Shown here: one piece after another, positions 1 to 8,118 of the stretch
Numbering within the stretch: position 1 is the stretch's first letter
Layout of the letters: each line of letters begins with the position of its first letter
Source of the DNA: Asanoa sp040676615
GTDB taxonomy: Bacteria > Actinomycetota > Actinomycetes > Mycobacteriales > Micromonosporaceae
Reading direction: 5' to 3'
Length of the DNA stretch: 64,000 nucleotides
NCBI RefSeq assembly: GCF_040676615.1
Contig: NZ_JBFAPI010000002.1
Span: forward strand, 248,001-312,000
Translations under genes and position numbers: made by a program
The notes under the pieces: model-generated
Seen by the model: only the letters and a program-made list of their open reading frames with translations
What the model was told of the DNA's origin: nothing
Database searches by the model: none

Positions 1-580
1 GCAGCAGCGTGCTCACCACGGTCACCGCCATCGCCACCGGGAAACCGACCACCAGCGCGATCAGCGCGCGACGGACCAGGGTCCAGCGGCGTTGCACCGC
101 GCCGACGCAGAGGGCCGCCAACGGGCCGAACTCGGGACCGACGACCATCGCGCCGACGATCAGGATCGGCTGGTCGAGCAGGACGCCGATGCCGGCGATG
201 ACCGTCGCGACGATCAGGAAGGCCACGAAGGCGCCGGACAGTTCGGTTTCCTCGCCGGTGCGGTGCTCGATCTCCTCCCACACGACCGCGTCGACACCCA
301 TTCCGGGTGTACGGCGCGCGGCTCGGTCGGCGAAGCGCGACAGCGAGACGTCGATGTTCTCCATGACGATCGCACCGCGCTCTTCCACGCCGAGACCACG
401 CAGCACTCCCAGCACCGCGCTCGCGCCCTCGCGGACCACGTCGGCGAGGAGCACGTCGCCCGGGGGTTTGGCGGCCGCGCCGGGTAGGACGACCACATGG
501 GTCACCGCGGTCGCCGCGCGTAGCGCGTTCTCCACGTCGGCCCGGAGGTCCGGTGGAACGATGATCCGAAGGTGCAGCAT
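1..580 (-). CDS. DUF389 family membrane protein (3' end outside window)
   Basis: The gene reads leftward and runs off the window, so only about 193 N-terminal residues are visible. The start ATG at 578-580 is preceded by a purine-rich AGGAGAG on the minus strand. The soluble N-terminal part (residues about 1-110) contains a segment around ENIDVSLSRFADRA, followed by EIEHRTGEETELSGAFVAFL. A hydrophobic core then includes QPILIVGAMVVGPEFGPLAA, the signature I associate with DUF389/TIGR00341 proteins. These are conserved actinobacterial membrane proteins of unproven function. The gene diverges from nhaA across 62 bp, so the two could share a control region. No substrate can be assigned. Confidence 0.85.
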   Translation of the reverse strand, partial: MLHLRIIVPPDLRADVENALRAATAVTHVVVLPGAAAKPPGDVLLADVVREGASAVLGVLRGLGVEERGAIVMENIDVSLSRFADRAARRTPGMGVDAVVWEEIEHRTGEETELSGAFVAFLIVATVIAGIGVLLDQPILIVGAMVVGPEFGPLAALCVGAVQRRWTLVRRALIALVVGFPVAMAVTVVSTLL

Positions 581-642
581 GCGCGTGCTCTCCTATCCCT
601 ACGAGTGCGGGACACAGGAAACCACGCCGGAGGAGCCGCGAC

Positions 643-1929
643 GTGTCAGACAAGATGCCCAACCGACTGTTCGGGCGCGGCAGCTTCGTCGAGACCAGCC
701 GCATCGCGGAGATCCTGCGCACCGAGACCACCGGCGGCCTGCTCCTCGTCGGCGCCGCGGTCGCCGCCCTGATCTGGGCCAACACGCCCTGGTCAGAAAC
801 CTACGAGACGGTCTCCGACTACGCGTTCGGTCCGGCCGCGCTGCACCTGCACCTCACCGTCGAGGAATGGGCGGCCGACGGGCTGCTGGCCATCTTCTTC
901 TTCGTCGCCGGGTTGGAGCTCAAGCGCGAGTTCGTCGCCGGTGACCTGCGCGATCCGCGGCGGGCCGCGTTGCCGGTCGCCGCCGCGGTCGGCGGAATGG
1001 CCGCGCCGGCCGTCATCTACGTCATCGTCAACGCGACCATGGCCGGCGGCGCCCCACGCGGCTGGGCGATACCGACGGCGACCGACATCGCGTTCGCGCT
1101 CGCCGTGCTCGGGCTGATCAATACGCACCTGCCGACCGCGCTGCGCACCTTCCTGCTCACGCTGGCCGTGGTCGACGACCTGCTGGCGATCACGATCATC
1201 GCCGCCTTCTACACCACGAGCCTGCACCCACTGCCGCTGCTGCTCGCGCTGATCCCGCTCGCCGTCTTCGGCGTGCTGGTCCAGAAGCGGGTGCGCTGGT
1301 GGTGGCTGCTGCTCCCCCTCGCCCTGGTCACCTGGGCGCTGGTGCATGCGTCGGGCGTGCACGCGACTGTCGCGGGCGTGCTGCTCGCCTTCACCGTGCC
1401 GGTGCGGCGACGCTCGCCGGGCGACGGGCCCGGGCTGGCCGAGCACTTCGAGCACCGCTGGCGGCCGCTTTCCGCCGGCCTCGCGGTGCCGGTCTTCGCC
1501 TTCTTCTCCGCCGGCGTCACCGTCTCGGCCGCCGGCGGCTTCGGCGACCCGGTGCTGGTCGGGATCGTCGCCGGACTGGTGATCGGTAAGACCGCCGGCG
1601 TGCTCGGCTCGACCTGGCTGGTGCAGCGGTTCACCCGGGCCGAGCTGGCCAGGGGCCTGTCCTGGTGGGACGTCCTCGGCCTGGCCGTGCTCGCCGGGGT
1701 CGGCTTCACCGTCGCGCTGCTGATCGCCGAGCTCGCGTTCGGCGCGGGCACCGACCGGGATGCCAACGCCAAGCTCGGCATCCTGGTCGGCTCGCTGCTG
1801 GCCGCGGCCATCTCGACCGTGTTGCTGCGAGGCCGCAACACGCACTATCGCGAGCTCGTCGCGGAAGAGGAACGCGACGACGACTCCGACGGCATCCCGG
1901 ACGTCTACCAGCGCGACGACAGGCGCTAA
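643..1929 (+). CDS. nhaA: Na+/H+ antiporter NhaA
   Basis: This is a 428-residue NhaA-family antiporter that would exchange Na+ or Li+ for protons across the cytoplasmic membrane. Residues 25-410 are a chain of hydrophobic segments. The ion-binding aspartate pair is in AVVDDLLAI (Asp178-Asp179), and a third conserved Asp is in TATDIAFA (Asp148). The GTG start at 643 is favoured by GGAGGAG at 629-635. The charged tail (residues about 405-428, EEERDDDSDG) is longer than in short NhaA proteins. It ends at 1929, overlapping the convergent synthetase stop by a few bases. The family assignment is secure; the physiological role (sodium or pH stress) is known from the family. Confidence 0.95.
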   Translation: MSDKMPNRLFGRGSFVETSRIAEILRTETTGGLLLVGAAVAALIWANTPWSETYETVSDYAFGPAALHLHLTVEEWAADGLLAIFFFVAGLELKREFVAGDLRDPRRAALPVAAAVGGMAAPAVIYVIVNATMAGGAPRGWAIPTATDIAFALAVLGLINTHLPTALRTFLLTLAVVDDLLAITIIAAFYTTSLHPLPLLLALIPLAVFGVLVQKRVRWWWLLLPLALVTWALVHASGVHATVAGVLLAFTVPVRRRSPGDGPGLAEHFEHRWRPLSAGLAVPVFAFFSAGVTVSAAGGFGDPVLVGIVAGLVIGKTAGVLGSTWLVQRFTRAELARGLSWWDVLGLAVLAGVGFTVALLIAELAFGAGTDRDANAKLGILVGSLLAAAISTVLLRGRNTHYRELVAEEERDDDSDGIPDVYQRDDRR

Positions 1930-3137
1930 GGCACCAGCTCGTGCGACCGGGCGGCGACCACTCCCCCGATCAGCCGCAGCGCCTCGGCCACCGGCATCGA
2001 CGGCAGTTCGCGGCCGCCGCGCACCCGCAGCGAAACCTCGCCGGCGGCCGCCTCCCGCTCGCCGATCACCGCGACGTAGGGCACCCGCGACCCCGCGGCG
2101 TCACGGATCCGGGCCCCGAGCGACTCCTCCGCGACCACCTCGGCCCGCAGCCCGGCCTCGACCGCCGCCGAGGCGAACCCGGCAGCCGCCTCGGCCGACC
2201 CGGCCGACACCGGCAGCACGCGCAGTTGCAGCGGCGCGTACCAGGCCGGAAACGCACCCTCGTGTGCCTCGATGAGATAGCCGAACAGCCGCTCCATGCT
2301 CCCGACCAGGCTCCGATGCACCAGCACCGGCCGCGCGCGTTCGCCAGAAGCATCTATATAGGACAGATCGAAGCGCGCGGGCTTGTCGAAGTCGAGCTGC
2401 ACGGTCGACAGGGTCCATTCCCGGCCGGCTGCGTCGGCGACCTGGATATCGATCTTCGGACCGTAGAACGCCGCCTCGCCCGCCGCCTCCACATAGGATC
2501 TGTCCGCGAGGGCCACCCGCAGCAACGACTCCGCCAGCTCCCACGAGGCGTCCGAGCCGACATACTTCGAGCCCGGGCCGCGCAGGGCGAGCCGCAGCCC
2601 GCTGACCCGCACCCCGAGGGCCGCGTGCGCGACGTCGACCAGTCGCAACACTTCGGCCACCTCGGCACCCACGTCGGCCAATGCGCAGAACAGGTGCGCG
2701 TCGTTGAGTTGGATCGCCCGCACCCGGCTGAGCCCGCCGAGCACCCCGGAGCGCTCGCTGCGATACATGCCGCCGATCTCGGCGATCCGCAGCGGCAGCT
2801 CCCGGTAGGACCGACCGCGTGCCAGGTAGACCAGGCAGTGGTGCGGGCACAACGCGGGGCGCAGCATCAGCTCGTCGTCGTCGGACACGCGCATCGGCGG
2901 GAACATGTCGTCGGCGAAATAGCCGAGATGGCCGGACAGCTCGAACAGCTCGCGCCGGCCGAGCGGCGGCGAATAGACGTGCTGATAACCGTTGCGGCGC
3001 TCGAGGTCACGCAGGTATTCCTCGACCGCGTGCCGCGCGGCCGCACCGGCGGGCAGCCAGATCGGCAGGCCGGCGCCGGACCGCGGGTCGGAGTGGAAGA
3101 TACCGAGCTCGCGCCCGAGCTTGCGATGGTCGATCAT
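1926..3137 (-). CDS. Short threonyl-tRNA synthetase-like protein lacking TGS and editing domains
   Basis: The 403-residue product has only the class II catalytic core and the anticodon-binding domain of ThrRS. A standard bacterial ThrRS is about 640-690 residues, with TGS and editing domains first. The catalytic zinc ligands appear intact: Cys97 in RPALCPHH, His148 in LNDAHLF and His274 in VHRSLVGSMERLFG. The C-terminal 100 residues (from about 300) match the anticodon domain. ATG 3135-3137 is chosen because MIDHRKLGRELG matches the usual core start and GGAG lies upstream; longer reading adds low-complexity leader sequence. It is probably a second ThrRS, since proofreading is absent: possibly an inhibitor-resistant copy (as for borrelidin) or a copy with another role. 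A main thrS is not in this window. Confidence 0.85.
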   Translation of the reverse strand: MIDHRKLGRELGIFHSDPRSGAGLPIWLPAGAAARHAVEEYLRDLERRNGYQHVYSPPLGRRELFELSGHLGYFADDMFPPMRVSDDDELMLRPALCPHHCLVYLARGRSYRELPLRIAEIGGMYRSERSGVLGGLSRVRAIQLNDAHLFCALADVGAEVAEVLRLVDVAHAALGVRVSGLRLALRGPGSKYVGSDASWELAESLLRVALADRSYVEAAGEAAFYGPKIDIQVADAAGREWTLSTVQLDFDKPARFDLSYIDASGERARPVLVHRSLVGSMERLFGYLIEAHEGAFPAWYAPLQLRVLPVSAGSAEAAAGFASAAVEAGLRAEVVAEESLGARIRDAAGSRVPYVAVIGEREAAAGEVSLRVRGGRELPSMPVAEALRLIGGVVAARSHELVP

Positions 3138-3300
3138 GTCTGGCTCCTGGAAGTCGCCGCGACGACCCACCCGCGCACAGCAAAGCGCCCCGGCGGCGGA
3201 TCGCCCCGGGGCTGGATCGATGACGGTAGGGTCAGCGCAGCACGCCGGGACATCCCGGCGTCGTCGTGCGTGCTGGCCCAACCATGTCGCCCAGACTAGC
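3138..3300 (-). promoter_or_regulatory. Structured leader and promoter of the short ThrRS gene
   Basis: About 160 bases separate a TAGTCT -10-like box (3293-3298, minus strand) from the synthetase start. The stretch holds a perfect 8-bp-arm hairpin, CGCCGGGA-CA-TCCCGGCG (3243-3260), and a second GC-rich stem around 3184-3212. Near the ribosome binding site the minus strand reads GCGGGTGGGTCGTCGCGG, a loose match to the T-box core GGTGGNACCGCG with two extra bases. A long folded leader before an aminoacyl-tRNA synthetase suggests regulation, but the T-box match is too weak to call. Confidence 0.35.
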
Positions 3301-3352
3301 GGGCCGGCCACCGGGAACGCACGCGAAATTCGACCGACCCCGAGGATCCGCA

Positions 3353-4282
3353 TTGCGTACGAAGCCGGAGCTGACGACGGCGATCCGCACCGGTCGCCGG
3401 GCCGTGCTGCTGGTCAACGCACACTCCCGGCGCGGCCGCCGGCTCTACGACGGGGTGCGGCAGCGGCTCGACGCGGCCGGCTTCGAGCTGCTCGGGCGCT
3501 TCCCGGTCGACGATCCCCGCGAGTTGGGTGGCAGCCTGGCAGCGGCCACCGAGCTCGGCCCCGACCTGCTGATCGTCGGCGGTGGCGACGGCACGATCGG
3601 CGCGGCCGCCCGCCACCTGGCCCACCGCGACGTCGCGCTCGGGCTGTTGCCGCTGGGCACGACCAACAACTTCGCCCGTACCCTCGGCATCCCGCTCGAC
3701 CTCGACGCCGCGGTGGCCATCCTGACCGGCGGCAAGGTGATCGACGTCGATCTGGGTATCGCCGGCGACCTGCCGTTCGCCAACCACGTCGGGATCGGGC
3801 TGTCGGCGGAGATCTTCGCGAAGGCGCCGCCCCGGCTGAAGAAGGTGATCGGCCGCCTCGCCTACCCGGCGACCGCGCTGGCCCTGCTGACCCGGCACCG
3901 GCCGATGCGGGTGACCGTGCGGACCGACGGCCGGTCGCACGAATACCTGACCCACCAGCTCTACGTCGCCAACGGCGGTTTCCACGCCGGCCGGCCGATC
4001 ACCGCCGACGCCGACGCCGACGACCGGCTGCTGGTCGCCTATCCGGTCGGCGACGCCAACCGGGTGCGGCTGCTGCGCGAGACGGCCCGCAACGCGGCGA
4101 CCGGCCACCTGCGCTCACACGGCGAGGAGCCGTTCCTGGCCACCGACGAGATCCTGGTGGAGACCGACCGTCCGGTGCCGGTCGAGGTCGACGGAGAGCC
4201 GCGCGGCTACACCCCGCTGCGGTTGGGCCTGGCCGCGAACGCCCTGCGGGTGATGGCGGCCGCCGACGCGATCGATCGTTAG
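3353..4282 (+). CDS. Diacylglycerol kinase-like lipid kinase (YegS/DgkB family)
   Basis: A 309-residue cytosolic protein with the DAGK catalytic fold: LVNAHSRRGRR near the N-terminus, the nucleotide-binding loop IVGGGDGTIGAAA (residues about 75-87) and GLLPLGTTNNFARTL. The C-terminal half includes VDGEPRGYTPL, matching the usual D-G-E motif. The family phosphorylates diacylglycerol, sphingoid bases or related lipids; the substrate is not deducible here. The start is taken as TTG 3353 because GAGG lies 8 bases upstream and the alignment begins there; an upstream GTG at 3266 would add 29 Arg/Pro-rich residues overlapping the divergent leader. A GC-rich hairpin follows the stop. Confidence 0.85.
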   Translation: MRTKPELTTAIRTGRRAVLLVNAHSRRGRRLYDGVRQRLDAAGFELLGRFPVDDPRELGGSLAAATELGPDLLIVGGGDGTIGAAARHLAHRDVALGLLPLGTTNNFARTLGIPLDLDAAVAILTGGKVIDVDLGIAGDLPFANHVGIGLSAEIFAKAPPRLKKVIGRLAYPATALALLTRHRPMRVTVRTDGRSHEYLTHQLYVANGGFHAGRPITADADADDRLLVAYPVGDANRVRLLRETARNAATGHLRSHGEEPFLATDEILVETDRPVPVEVDGEPRGYTPLRLGLAANALRVMAAADAIDR

Positions 4283-4291
4283 GTCAGCAGG

Positions 4292-4322
4292 GGGCCGTCG
4301 GCACGGGACCTGCCGACGGCCC
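4292..4322 (+). terminator. Hairpin after the lipid kinase gene
   Basis: GGGCCGTCGGCA and TGCCGACGGCCC form a perfect 12-bp stem with a 7-base loop, starting 10 bases after the stop codon. There is no T tract, as is common for actinobacterial terminators. A second dyad, GTTGGGGG/CCCCCAAC (4436-4467), lies further on, in the leader of the next gene. Confidence 0.6.
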
Positions 4323-4517
4323 AGAGGTGGCGGCCCGGCACACCAGGAACGGGGGACCCGACGTGCCGGACCGCACATTTCCACGGTACGCCGCCGGCAC
4401 CGTGACGTCTGTAGGGTCAAAATGCGAGACGAGCGGTTGGGGGGCCGCGCCGTAACTGTCCCCCAACAGGGCTTTCCGGAAACTATCCTGAGCCCGGCGG
4501 GGATGGAGGTTGCGCGC

Positions 4518-5258
4518 ATGGCCGACGTGCTAGGCACGGTGACCTCGCCTGTGTCCGCCTATCTGCTGCTGCTCGGCCTGCTGATCGTCGACGCCTTCGT
4601 GCCGGTCATCCCGACCCAGGCCATCATGATCACGGGCGGAGCGCTGACCGCCTACGGCCACCTGAGCATACCGACCACCATCGCTGTCGGGGCGGTCGGC
4701 GTCATCGTCGGCGACTGGGCCTGCTACCTGCTGGGCCGCTCGACCCACCACCGCGCGGGGCCGATCGCCCGCTTGCGGCAACGGTGCGGCGTGCAGACCG
4801 ACGGCGTCGCGAAGACCGCCGAGCAGCGCGGCCGGGCCCGGCGCGCCGCCAGCAAGCTGACCCGCGGGCTCCGCGAGCCCGGCCCCCTGGTCATCCTGAT
4901 CTGCCGGTTCGTCCCGGGCGGCCGGATGGCGGCGTGCTTCTCGGCCGGCCGCGCGCAATACCCCTACAAGCAGTTCCTGCTCTACCAGGCGCTGGCCGCG
5001 GTCGGCTGGGCCACCTACGGCACGCTGGTCGGCCACCTCGGTGGCTCCGCGATCACCTCGTCGGGCTGGCGCCTGATCGTGGTGGCCGTGCTCGCGGCGC
5101 TGGTGTTCGCGGGCGCCGGTTGGGGCCTGGCCCTGTGGAAGCCGGCCGCCCTGCGTGGCGCCCCGCCGGTACCGCCGATCCCGGCGACAGCACCGGCGGG
5201 AGCGGCGCTCGACGCTACTGGAGTTCGTGCAGCATCAGCTGACGCGCCGCCTCAGTGA
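4518..5258 (+). CDS. DedA family membrane protein
   Basis: A 246-residue DedA/SNARE-associated protein with about five membrane segments. Family landmarks are VGVIVGDWACYLLGR, followed by the arginine motif ICRFVPGGRMAACFSAG (residues about 134-150). DedA proteins are thought to move lipids (such as undecaprenyl phosphate or phospholipid) across the membrane using the proton gradient; which lipid applies here is unknown. ATG 4518 is used because GGAGG sits at 4505-4509; an ATG at 4503 is in frame but too close to it. The Pro/Ala-rich tail (residues about 215-246) looks disordered. The gene overlaps the 3' end of the convergent lpdA gene by 44 bp. Confidence 0.9.
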   Translation: MADVLGTVTSPVSAYLLLLGLLIVDAFVPVIPTQAIMITGGALTAYGHLSIPTTIAVGAVGVIVGDWACYLLGRSTHHRAGPIARLRQRCGVQTDGVAKTAEQRGRARRAASKLTRGLREPGPLVILICRFVPGGRMAACFSAGRAQYPYKQFLLYQALAAVGWATYGTLVGHLGGSAITSSGWRLIVVAVLAALVFAGAGWGLALWKPAALRGAPPVPPIPATAPAGAALDATGVRAASADAPPQ

Positions 5259-6618
5259 TCGACCCCGACAGCGAGGGATAGATCGTGATGGTGTGGGCGA
5301 GCTGGTCGACGGTCATGTTGTTCTCCACCGCCAGGGCGATCGGCAGGATCAGCTCCGACGCCTTCGACGCCACCACGACGCCGCCCACCACCTGACCGCT
5401 GGCCGGCCGGCAGAAGAGCTTGACGAAGCCGTCGCCGAGGTCGGCCATCTTGGCGCGGGCGTTGCCGGCGAGCGTCAGCATCACCTCGCGGGCCGGCACC
5501 CGCCCCGCGTCGACGTCGTTCTGGCTCACCCCGACGGTCGCCAGTTCCGGGTCGGTGAACACGTTGGCCGCCACCGTGCGCAGCCGCAGGGGCTGGACCG
5601 CCTCGCCGAGCGCGTGCCACATCGCGATCCGGCCCTGCATCGCCGCGACGCTGGCCAGCAGCAACACACCGGTGCAGTCACCAGCCGCGTAGATGCCCGG
5701 CACGTTGGTACGCGACACCCGGTCGACGGTCACGTAGCCGCCCGGCCCGACGTTCACGCCGTAGTCCTCGAGCCCGAGCCCTTGGGTGTTCGGCACCGAC
5801 CCGACCGCCATCAGGGCGTGCGAGCCGGTGACGGTGCCGCCGGTCGACAACTCCACCTCGACGCCGTCAGCGGTCCGCCGCACGGCGTTGCCGCGGGCGT
5901 TGTTGAGTATGGTCATCCCCCGCGAGCGGAACACCCGTTCGATCGCCTGCGCGGCGTCGGCGTCCTCGTGCGGCATCACCCGGTCGCGGCTGGACACCAG
6001 CGTCACCCGCACACCCATCGCCAGGTAGGCGCTGGCGAACTCGGCGCCGGTCACGCCCGAACCGATCACGATCAGGTGCTCGGGGAGCTCCGGCAGGTCG
6101 TAGAGCTGGCGCCAGTCGAGGATCCGCTCGCCGTCCGGCACGGCCGTCGGCAGCACCCGCGGTGTCGCGCCCGTGGCGATCAACACAGTGCTGGCATCGA
6201 CCGAGTACGGCGTGTCACCCCCCGCGGGTGTGATTTCCACCCGGTGGGTGTGACCCAACGTGTCAGCGCCGAGCCGGGCAGTGCCGGCCACGAAGTCGAC
6301 ACCCGCCTTGACGAGCTTGTTGTGGATGTCATTCGACTGGGCCTGGGCAAGATTCTTCACCCGCGCGTTGACCGCCCGGGCATCGACGGTCACCGCTTCC
6401 GCACCGCCGGAGCGCACACCGAAGCGCTCGGTGTCTCGCCCGGCCGTCACCACGTCTGAGCTGGCAATAAAGGTCTTTGAGGGTACGCAGTCCGACAGCA
6501 CGCAAGCGCCTCCGGCGCCCTCCGCTTCGACGACTGTCACGTCGGCGTCGAGCTGCGCGGCGACCAGCGCCGCCTCGTAACCGGCCGGTCCACCACCCAC
6601 GATAACGATTCGTGTCAC
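5215..6618 (-). CDS. lpdA: NAD(P)H-quinone dehydrogenase / LpdA-type flavoprotein disulfide reductase
   Basis: A 467-residue FAD enzyme. VIVGGGPAGYEAAL at the N-terminus binds FAD, CVLSDC is the CxxxxC redox pair, IVIGSGVTGAEFASAY binds NAD(P)H and YAAGDCTG is the second FAD contact. In true lipoamide dehydrogenases the C-terminus carries a His-Pro-Thr-x-x-Glu dyad; here the same place reads IYPSLSGSITEA, with Tyr and Gly instead. This resembles mycobacterial LpdA (Rv3303c), a quinone reductase rather than a lipoamide dehydrogenase. Start GTG 6616-6618 gives VTRIVIVGGG; the longer upstream frame overlaps the divergent gene. The name rests on family comparison from memory. Confidence 0.88.
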   Translation of the reverse strand: MTRIVIVGGGPAGYEAALVAAQLDADVTVVEAEGAGGACVLSDCVPSKTFIASSDVVTAGRDTERFGVRSGGAEAVTVDARAVNARVKNLAQAQSNDIHNKLVKAGVDFVAGTARLGADTLGHTHRVEITPAGGDTPYSVDASTVLIATGATPRVLPTAVPDGERILDWRQLYDLPELPEHLIVIGSGVTGAEFASAYLAMGVRVTLVSSRDRVMPHEDADAAQAIERVFRSRGMTILNNARGNAVRRTADGVEVELSTGGTVTGSHALMAVGSVPNTQGLGLEDYGVNVGPGGYVTVDRVSRTNVPGIYAAGDCTGVLLLASVAAMQGRIAMWHALGEAVQPLRLRTVAANVFTDPELATVGVSQNDVDAGRVPAREVMLTLAGNARAKMADLGDGFVKLFCRPASGQVVGGVVVASKASELILPIALAVENNMTVDQLAHTITIYPSLSGSITEAARQLMLHELQ

Positions 6619-6663
6619 GTGTCGTATTCTCCACGACCGGCGAGCCGGGCTATCGTCATCGCC

Positions 6664-7125
6664 GTGCGTCATTACGCCGCGTACGGCTCAAACCTCGATC
6701 CCGCCCGAATGCGCGCTTACTGTCCGCATTCGCCGATGGTGGGTACCGGCTGGCTGGAAGGCTGGCGCCTCACCTTCGCGGGTGAAGACGTGATCGGCTG
6801 GGAGGGTGCGGTCACCACGATCGTCGAATCACCCGGCGACCGGGTCTTCGTCGCGCTCTACGACGTGCACCCCTGGGATGCCGCCCAGCTCGACGAGGTC
6901 GAGGGGGTCACCGGGCAGACCTACCGCAAGCTGCACATGCGAGCGGTCACCCTGGACGGCGAGGAGACCGTCTGGGTGTATGTCTTCAACGGCTACGAGG
7001 GTGGCCTGCCGACCGCGTGGTATCTCTCGGAGATCGCCAACGCGGCCCAGAAGGCCGGCGCGCCCGACGACTACGTCACCGAGCTGCGCTCCCGCCCGAC
7101 GAAGACCTCGTCGCCCGAGCTCTAG
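6664..7125 (+). CDS. Gamma-glutamylcyclotransferase-like (AIG2/GGCT fold) protein
   Basis: A small 153-residue protein beginning VRHYAAYGSNLDPARM. The YGSN loop is the substrate-binding signature of the gamma-glutamylcyclotransferase/AIG2-like fold, and DEVEGVTGQTYRKL carries the usual acidic residue. Family members release 5-oxoproline from gamma-glutamyl compounds; the exact substrate is unknown. The start is GTG 6664, next to the YGSN motif as in homologues. It diverges from lpdA with 45 bp between the starts, and its stop overlaps the convergent GNAT gene by 4 bp. Confidence 0.8.
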   Translation: MRHYAAYGSNLDPARMRAYCPHSPMVGTGWLEGWRLTFAGEDVIGWEGAVTTIVESPGDRVFVALYDVHPWDAAQLDEVEGVTGQTYRKLHMRAVTLDGEETVWVYVFNGYEGGLPTAWYLSEIANAAQKAGAPDDYVTELRSRPTKTSSPEL

Positions 7126-8078
7126 GCCGCTTTGACCTGTTGCGCGAAGATGTCGGCCTCGTAGATGGCCGTCATCCCGGCGGCCAGGTAGAGGTTGGCC
7201 GCCTTGGTCGGGCTGGTCATGTCGACACCGAGCCCGACCTGCGCCCGCCCCTTGGCCGCGTAGACCGCGAACGCGTGCCGCAGCAGCGCGCCGCCGACAC
7301 CGCGCCGGCGGAACTCGCGCAGCACCGCGAGGTTCTTGACGAAGGCCTCGTTGTGCTCGAGGAACTGGTCGGCGGACATCAGCACGCCGGCCGGCACGCC
7401 GTCGACCTCGGCTACGAACCACTCGTCCCAGGCGACCGAGGTCAACCCGTCGACGTAGGCCCGCCACGAGTCGTAGTCGCGCGGGTGGTAGTCGTAGGCA
7501 TCGCGGAAGCCGGTGTCGTAGATGCGGTGGAACAGCCGCAGGTCTTCGTCGTCGTCGGGGCGGACGAGCCGGATGGTCACCCCGCGCGGCAGTGGCGCGG
7601 GTGCGATGTCGGAGAGCGACCGGCGCATGCGGGCGTAGCGCTTCTCGAACCGGAACCCGACCGCCTCGATGTCGGCGATGTAGTCGGTCTCGGCCGGCAA
7701 CGCGCCGGCCTTCGCGGTGACCTCGGCGAAGCCGTGCTCGGCGGCCCGCTCGGCGACCCGGCGCAGCACCAGGTCGAGCAGCGGTCGGCGGCACGGAGCG
7801 CCGCCGTCGGGATGCACGTAGACCTCGACGAACTCCTTGTCGCCGCCGTTGTCGTTGTCGATGTAGGCCCAGCCGCCGAGCCGGCCGTCGGGCCCGTAGG
7901 CCAACCAGCAGTCGCGCGCCGGGTCGACGTGTGGCGAGGTCAGCGCGGCCCTGACGGCGTCTTCGCCGGTCTCCGGCTCGCCGGTGGCCGCGATGTCGTT
8001 GGCCCGCATCAGCTCGAGGATCGCCGGCAGGTCGTCGAGGGTGGGCCGGCGGGTGCTCCAGCCGTCAGGAAAAGCCAC
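7122..8078 (-). CDS. Tandem-domain GNAT acetyltransferase
   Basis: A 318-residue protein with two GNAT-like halves. The N-terminal half (about 1-150) is degenerate; the C-terminal half (about 165-310) keeps the acetyl-CoA binding region at LAVLREFRRRGVGGALL, followed by LGVDMTSPTKAANLYLAAGM. The two-domain plan resembles mycothiol synthase MshD, but conserved context is missing, so I call only GNAT. ATG 8076-8078 begins MAFPDGWSTRRPTLDDLP, a typical opening. It is a single gene on the minus strand, convergent with the cyclotransferase-like gene. Substrate unknown. Confidence 0.82.
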   Translation of the reverse strand: MAFPDGWSTRRPTLDDLPAILELMRANDIAATGEPETGEDAVRAALTSPHVDPARDCWLAYGPDGRLGGWAYIDNDNGGDKEFVEVYVHPDGGAPCRRPLLDLVLRRVAERAAEHGFAEVTAKAGALPAETDYIADIEAVGFRFEKRYARMRRSLSDIAPAPLPRGVTIRLVRPDDDEDLRLFHRIYDTGFRDAYDYHPRDYDSWRAYVDGLTSVAWDEWFVAEVDGVPAGVLMSADQFLEHNEAFVKNLAVLREFRRRGVGGALLRHAFAVYAAKGRAQVGLGVDMTSPTKAANLYLAAGMTAIYEADIFAQQVKAA

Positions 8079-8118
8079 CCAGAGTTTCTCTCACACCCCG
8101 GGGCGTGATGCGAACGAA

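Noticed and set aside
4436..4467. Riboswitch upstream of the DedA gene
   Set aside because: Only a simple GTTGGGGG/CCCCCAAC dyad is present; no known aptamer core could be recognised.
5215..6618. Lipoamide dehydrogenase of a 2-oxoacid complex
   Set aside because: The C-terminal His-Glu catalytic dyad is replaced by Tyr and Gly, and no E1 or E2 genes are nearby.
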